This document shows, one piece after another, positions 5,814 to 9,288 of a DNA stretch of 9,288 bases. This stretch comes from an uncultured Rhodospirillales bacterium. Lineage in GTDB: Bacteria > Pseudomonadota > Alphaproteobacteria > Acetobacterales > Acetobacteraceae. Location: NCBI GenBank assembly GCA_903928045.1, contig CAIYPH010000917.1:1-9288 (forward strand). Direction: 5' to 3'. Each line of letters opens with the position of its first letter. Position 1 is the first letter of the stretch. A program made the translations under genes and the position numbers. The notes below the pieces were generated by a model. That model saw only the letters and a list, made by a program, of their open reading frames with translations. It had not been told where the DNA came from and ran no database searches.

Positions 5814-5824
5814 TGCTCGGCCGC

Positions 5825-7174
5825 ATGACCACCCGCCCCCCCTCCGTCGATCATGTCCTGCGCAGCCCGCCCGGTGCGGCGGCGGTGGCGCGGTTTGGCC
5901 ACGCTGCATCGGTGGCGGCGATCCGCGCGGCGGTGGCGCGAGTGCGGGCTGGGGAGATCGCGGCGGAGGCGGTGGGCGACACGGCACTGGCCGCGCTGGA
6001 GGCGGCCGCCCAGCCCTCGCTGCGCCCGGTGCTCAACCTCACCGGCACCGTGCTGCACACCAATCTCGGCCGTGCCTTGCTCGCCGAACCCGCCATCGCC
6101 GCCGCCACCGCCGCCATGCGCGCCCCCGCGACCCTCGAATTCGACCTCGCCACCGGCGGGCGCGGCGAGCGGGACGACCATGTGCGCGCCTTGCTCTGCG
6201 AATTGACCGGGGCGGAGGACGCCATCGCCGTCAACAACAACGCCGCCGCTTTGGTGCTGGCGCTGGCGGCGCTGGCTGCGGGGCGGGAGACCATCGTCTC
6301 GCGCGGCGAGCTGATCGAGATCGGCGGCAGCTTCCGCCTGCCCGCGATCATGGAATCCGCTGGCACCAGGCTGGTCGAGGTCGGCACCACCAACCGCACC
6401 CATGCGCGCGACTATGAAGGCGCCATCGGCCCCGCCACCGCGCTGGTGATGAAGGTGCATACCTCCAACTACCGCATCGAGGGTTTCACCGCCGAGGTGG
6501 CGCCGCGCGATCTCGCCGCACTCGCCCATGCGCGCGGCGTCCCGCTGCTCGACGATCTCGGTTCCGGCACGCTGATCGACCTCACCCGCCACGGGCTGCC
6601 GCGCGAGCGGACGGTAGGCGATGCCATCAGCGACGGCGCCGATATCGTCACCTTCTCCGGCGACAAGCTGCTGGGCGGGCCGCAAGCCGGCTTCATCGCC
6701 GGGCGGCGCGATCTGGTGGCGCGTTGCGCGAAACATCCGCTGAAGCGGGCGCTGCGGCTCGACAAGATCCGCCTCGCCGCGCTGGAGGCGACGCTCAAAC
6801 TGTATCGCAACCCCGACCGCCTCGCCGAAACCCTGCCGACCCTTAGGCTGCTCGCGCGGCCGGTGGCCGAAATCCGCGCCATGGCCGAGGCGCTCGCCGC
6901 CCCGCTGGCGGCCTGGGCCGGGGCGGGATGGGCGGGCGAGGTGATCGACTGCCAGAGCCAGATCGGCTCCGGCGCCCTGCCGGTCGAAACCATCCCGAGC
7001 GCCGGCATCGCCCTCACCCCGCCGGCACGCGCCTCGGGCGCGGCGGTCGAGGCGTTGGCGGTGCGGTTGCGTGGGCTCGCCGTGCCGGTGATCGGCACCA
7101 TCCGCCACGGCGCGCTGCGGCTCGATCTGCGCTGCCTGGAGGACACCACGGCACTGCTGGCCCAGCTCGCATGA
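5825..7174 (+). CDS. selA: L-seryl-tRNA(Sec) selenium transferase SelA
   Basis: This PLP enzyme converts Ser-tRNA(Sec) to selenocysteinyl-tRNA(Sec) using selenophosphate, and works as a large ring-shaped homo-oligomer in bacteria. The 449 residues match the E. coli protein (463) over nearly the whole length. Landmarks are [101 protein letters not shown] with PLP-binding Lys281, [11 protein letters not shown], and [12 protein letters not shown]. The N-terminal tRNA-binding helical part (about 1-65) is present. ATG 5825 is preferred because it gives [13 protein letters not shown], the usual start before the conserved helix; ATG 5813 lies inside the upstream stem-loop. It overlaps selB by four bases (ATGA), so the two are probably translated in a coupled way. 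Confidence 0.96.
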   Translation: MTTRPPSVDHVLRSPPGAAAVARFGHAASVAAIRAAVARVRAGEIAAEAVGDTALAALEAAAQPSLRPVLNLTGTVLHTNLGRALLAEPAIAAATAAMRAPATLEFDLATGGRGERDDHVRALLCELTGAEDAIAVNNNAAALVLALAALAAGRETIVSRGELIEIGGSFRLPAIMESAGTRLVEVGTTNRTHARDYEGAIGPATALVMKVHTSNYRIEGFTAEVAPRDLAALAHARGVPLLDDLGSGTLIDLTRHGLPRERTVGDAISDGADIVTFSGDKLLGGPQAGFIAGRRDLVARCAKHPLKRALRLDKIRLAALEATLKLYRNPDRLAETLPTLRLLARPVAEIRAMAEALAAPLAAWAGAGWAGEVIDCQSQIGSGALPVETIPSAGIALTPPARASGAAVEALAVRLRGLAVPVIGTIRHGALRLDLRCLEDTTALLAQLA

Positions 7175-9078
7175 TCATCGGCACCGCCGGGCATATCGAC
7201 CACGGCAAGTCCGCGCTGGTGAAATACCTCACGGGCACCGATCCCGACCGGCTGAAGGAAGAGAAGGCGCGGGGGATCACCATCGATCTCGGCTTCGCCT
7301 ACTGGAAACAGCCGGACGGGCGGGTGATCGGCTTCGTCGACGTGCCCGGCCATGAGCGGCTGATCCACACCATGCTGGCGGGCATCCACGGTATCGACGT
7401 GGTGCTGCTGGTGGTGGCCTGTGATGACGGGGTGATGCCGCAAACGCGCGAGCACGTCGCCATCATCAGCCTACTCGGCCACGCCCGCGCCGTGGTGGCG
7501 CTGACCAAGGCGGATCTGGTCGATGCGGCGCGGATCGACGCCGTGCAGGGCGAAATCACCGCACTGCTGGCCGGCACGCCGATCGCCGGTGCGTCGATGC
7601 TGCCGGTCTCCAGCCTGACCGGCGCGGGCATGGCGGAACTCGCGGCCACGCTCGCCGCGTTGCAGGAGGCAGGGCGGTCGGACGCACAGCTGTTCCGCCT
7701 CGCCGCCGATCGCAGCTTCAGCATCGCGGGCGCCGGCACGGTGGTAACCGGCACCATCCTCTCCGGCCGCGTCGCCGTCGGTGACCAGGTGGTGGTCTCG
7801 CCGTCGGGCATCGCGGCGCGGGTGCGCGGGCTGCACCGGCAGAACGCCGCCGCCGAGACGGCGCAGGCCGGCGATCGCTGCGCCCTCAACCTCGCCGGCC
7901 CCGATATCTCGACGACGACAGTGCGGCGCGGCAGCATGGTGCTGGCCCCCGCACTGCACGCCCCCACCCAGCGGATCGACGCGCGGATCACCCTTCTGGC
8001 CGACGAAACCCGGCCGCTCGGCGTGTGGACGCCGATCCGCCTGCACCACGCCGCCGCCGAGGTGCTGGGCCGCGCCGTGCCGCTCGGTGCGCCGATCCCG
8101 CCGGGGGGGAGTGGGCTGGTGCAACTCGTGCTCGAAGCCCCGCTCGCCGCCGCGGCGATGGACGCCATCATCCTGCGGGACGTCACCGCCCAGCGAACCA
8201 TCGGCGGCGGGGTAATCCTCGATCTACGCGCGCCGGATCGACGCCGCCGCACGCCCGAGCGCCAGGCGCTGCTCGCCGCGCTCGATGCCGCCGCGCCCGA
8301 GGCTGCGTTGCGGGCGATGGCGGACTGCCCGCCCTTTCTCATCGATATCGCGGCATTCGGGCGCGACCGCGCCCTGCGCGACCCTAGGGAGGCCGCCATT
8401 GCGGTCGGTCTGGTGGCGATCGGCGCCAACCACGTCATCGCCGCGCCGATGCACGCGGCCATGCGCGACCGCGTCGTCGCGCTGCTCGCCGCCCATCACC
8501 GGGCCCACCCGGATCAGCCGGGCATGCAGGCCGGCCAGCTGCGTCGCCTGCTTGATCCTCCGCCGCCGCCCGCCACCTTCGCCGCCCTGGTGGCCGCCTT
8601 GCAGGCCGAAGCCGCCATCGCCGCGCGCGGCCCCTGGCTCCGCCTGCCCGACCATGCCCCGCGCCTCTCCGCAGCCGACGCGGCGCTGTGGGAGGTAATC
8701 GCAGTCGATCTCGGTGGCGAAACGCGCTTCCGCCCGCCCCGCGTGCGCGACCTCGCGGGCCGCCACGCCGCCGAGGAGCGGCATGTGCGGGCGCTGCTCA
8801 AGACGATGGCGCGGCAAGGCGACCTGGTGGAGGTGGCCCAGGACCATTTCTTCCTCCGTCCCGTCGTGTTCGAAATGGCTGGCATCGCGGCAGAACTCGA
8901 TGCCGGCGAGGGCTTCAACGCGGCGGCGTTTCGCGACATGCTGGGCAGCGGCGACGCGAATGCCGGGCGGAAAGTGGCGATTCAGGTGCTGGAATACTTC
9001 GACCGCCATGGCCTGACCCTGCGCCGTGGCGACCTCCGCCGGACCGACCGGCGGAAACTGAGCGCCTTCCAGGCCTGA
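7171..9078 (+). CDS. selB: Selenocysteine-specific elongation factor SelB
   Basis: SelB is a GTPase that carries Sec-tRNA(Sec) to the ribosome and binds the SECIS hairpin of selenoprotein mRNAs so that UGA is read as selenocysteine. The 635-residue length is normal for bacteria. The GTPase motifs are GHIDHGKS (7-14), GITID with the switch I Thr37, DVPGHE (57-62) and TKAD (112-115). Domains II and III follow, with [13 protein letters not shown] and [10 protein letters not shown]. The C-terminal part consists of winged-helix repeats for RNA binding, ending in the typical [31 protein letters not shown] segment (last about 35 residues). The SECIS-binding domain is therefore complete. The ATG overlaps the selA stop; the TGA stop is four bases before tRNA-Sec, so all three probably share a transcript. 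Confidence 0.96.
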   Translation: MIIGTAGHIDHGKSALVKYLTGTDPDRLKEEKARGITIDLGFAYWKQPDGRVIGFVDVPGHERLIHTMLAGIHGIDVVLLVVACDDGVMPQTREHVAIISLLGHARAVVALTKADLVDAARIDAVQGEITALLAGTPIAGASMLPVSSLTGAGMAELAATLAALQEAGRSDAQLFRLAADRSFSIAGAGTVVTGTILSGRVAVGDQVVVSPSGIAARVRGLHRQNAAAETAQAGDRCALNLAGPDISTTTVRRGSMVLAPALHAPTQRIDARITLLADETRPLGVWTPIRLHHAAAEVLGRAVPLGAPIPPGGSGLVQLVLEAPLAAAAMDAIILRDVTAQRTIGGGVILDLRAPDRRRRTPERQALLAALDAAAPEAALRAMADCPPFLIDIAAFGRDRALRDPREAAIAVGLVAIGANHVIAAPMHAAMRDRVVALLAAHHRAHPDQPGMQAGQLRRLLDPPPPPATFAALVAALQAEAAIAARGPWLRLPDHAPRLSAADAALWEVIAVDLGGETRFRPPRVRDLAGRHAAEERHVRALLKTMARQGDLVEVAQDHFFLRPVVFEMAGIAAELDAGEGFNAAAFRDMLGSGDANAGRKVAIQVLEYFDRHGLTLRRGDLRRTDRRKLSAFQA

Positions 9079-9082
9079 TATT

Positions 9083-9178
9083 GGAGGGGAAGCGCCCCCG
9101 GTGGGGCGGCCGGACTTCAAATCCGGTAGGGGCCGTCAGACGGTCCTCGGTGGGTTCAACTCCCATTCCCCTCCGCCA
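9083..9178 (+). tRNA. selC: tRNA-Sec (anticodon UCA)
   Basis: The 96-nt RNA (CCA encoded at 9176-9178) has an 8-bp acceptor stem GGAGGGGA / TCCCCTCC with discriminator G. It also has an anticodon arm CCGGA-CTTCAAA-TCCGG with UCA at 9117-9119, a long variable arm (GGCCGTCAGACGGTCC region) and a T arm TGGG-TTCAACT-CCCA. The long acceptor stem and large variable arm are the identity marks read by SelA and SelB. E. coli selC is 95 nt and nearly superimposable, including GGACTTCAAATCC. Only four bases separate it from the selB stop, so it must be released by RNase P and 3' processing from a selAB-selC transcript unless it has an internal promoter in selB. A repeat element begins about 20 bases after it. 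Confidence 0.97.
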
Positions 9179-9198
9179 CGGTTTGAGACAGGAAGCGT

Positions 9199-9288
9199 GT
9201 TCTTTTTGTGAACAAAAAGAACCAAAAAAACTTTCTGGTCCATTCATGCCGTTGGCGTACACCTCCGCACAAACCAGGGAGCGGTACA
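9199..9288. repeat. 142-bp structured intergenic repeat, copy 3 (cut by window end)
   Basis: The left palindrome at 9199-9222 is identical to the 24 bases of copy 1. The core ATGCCGTTGGCGTAC at 9246-9260 lies at the same distance (47 bases) from the element start as in copies 1 and 2. After 9260 it diverges from them but returns to GCGGTACA (9281-9288), as in copy 2. The left flank GGAAGCG (9191-9197) is the inverted form of the right-hand end CGCTTCC of copies 1 and 2, which suggests the terminal inverted repeat begins at 9191. The right half lies beyond the window. Its place directly 3' of tRNA-Sec would suit a role in transcript ending or processing. Confidence 0.8.

Noticed and set aside
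5813..5824. selA start at the earlier ATG 5813
   Set aside because: It lies in the 3' arm of the stem-loop and adds residues not seen at the start of SelA proteins as recalled; the ATG at 5825 fits better.
5633..7108. Long minus-strand open frame opposite selA
   Set aside because: The product is Gly/Arg/Gln-rich low-complexity sequence and the opposite strand encodes unmistakable SelA.

Overview
The window is GC-rich (coding sequence ending almost entirely in G or C at third positions) and carries selA, selB and a selenocysteine tRNA. It suggests a high-GC proteobacterium, most likely an alphaproteobacterium of the Rhodospirillales/Acetobacteraceae type. That placement is an inference from composition and protein style, not from a marker gene.

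Left part (1-3080): the 3' part of an M20-family carbamoyl-amino-acid hydrolase/allantoate amidohydrolase-like gene on the + strand, then a roughly 0.9-kb non-core stretch, then a cytosine-deaminase-like amidohydrolase on the - strand. The two enzymes converge and are both C-N hydrolases of the kind used on ureides, hydantoins or pyrimidines, so this may be a nitrogen-salvage locus. The stretch between them holds two full copies of a 142-bp, highly structured intergenic repeat (931-1072 and 1708-1849), an AT-rich promoter-like segment, and a proline-rich hypothetical gene whose coding signal changes frame near a 15-bp tandem repeat.

Middle part (3175-5779): a tightly packed + strand operon of cysQ (3'-phosphoadenosine 5'-phosphate phosphatase), a Sua5/TsaC-type threonylcarbamoyl-AMP synthase (t6A tRNA modification) and a 10-helix DMT/EamA transporter. 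Neighbouring genes overlap by 4 bases, which suggests translational coupling. The operon is divergent from the cytosine-deaminase-like gene across 94 bp.

Right part (5790-9288): a selenocysteine-insertion cluster. A strong stem-loop lies just before selA (Ser-tRNA(Sec) to Sec-tRNA(Sec) conversion). selB (the Sec-specific elongation factor) overlaps selA by 4 bases. A 96-nt tRNA-Sec with anticodon UCA starts 4 bases after the selB stop. Charging machinery, delivery factor and tRNA thus sit on what is probably one transcript. selD and any selenoprotein gene are not in view. A third copy of the structured repeat begins just after the tRNA and runs off the window.

The most unusual feature is the repeat. 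Its ends are imperfect inverted copies of each other, each end holds its own palindrome, and the interior also pairs. One hairpin shows a compensatory base change between the two full copies. Every copy lies immediately 3' of a gene.
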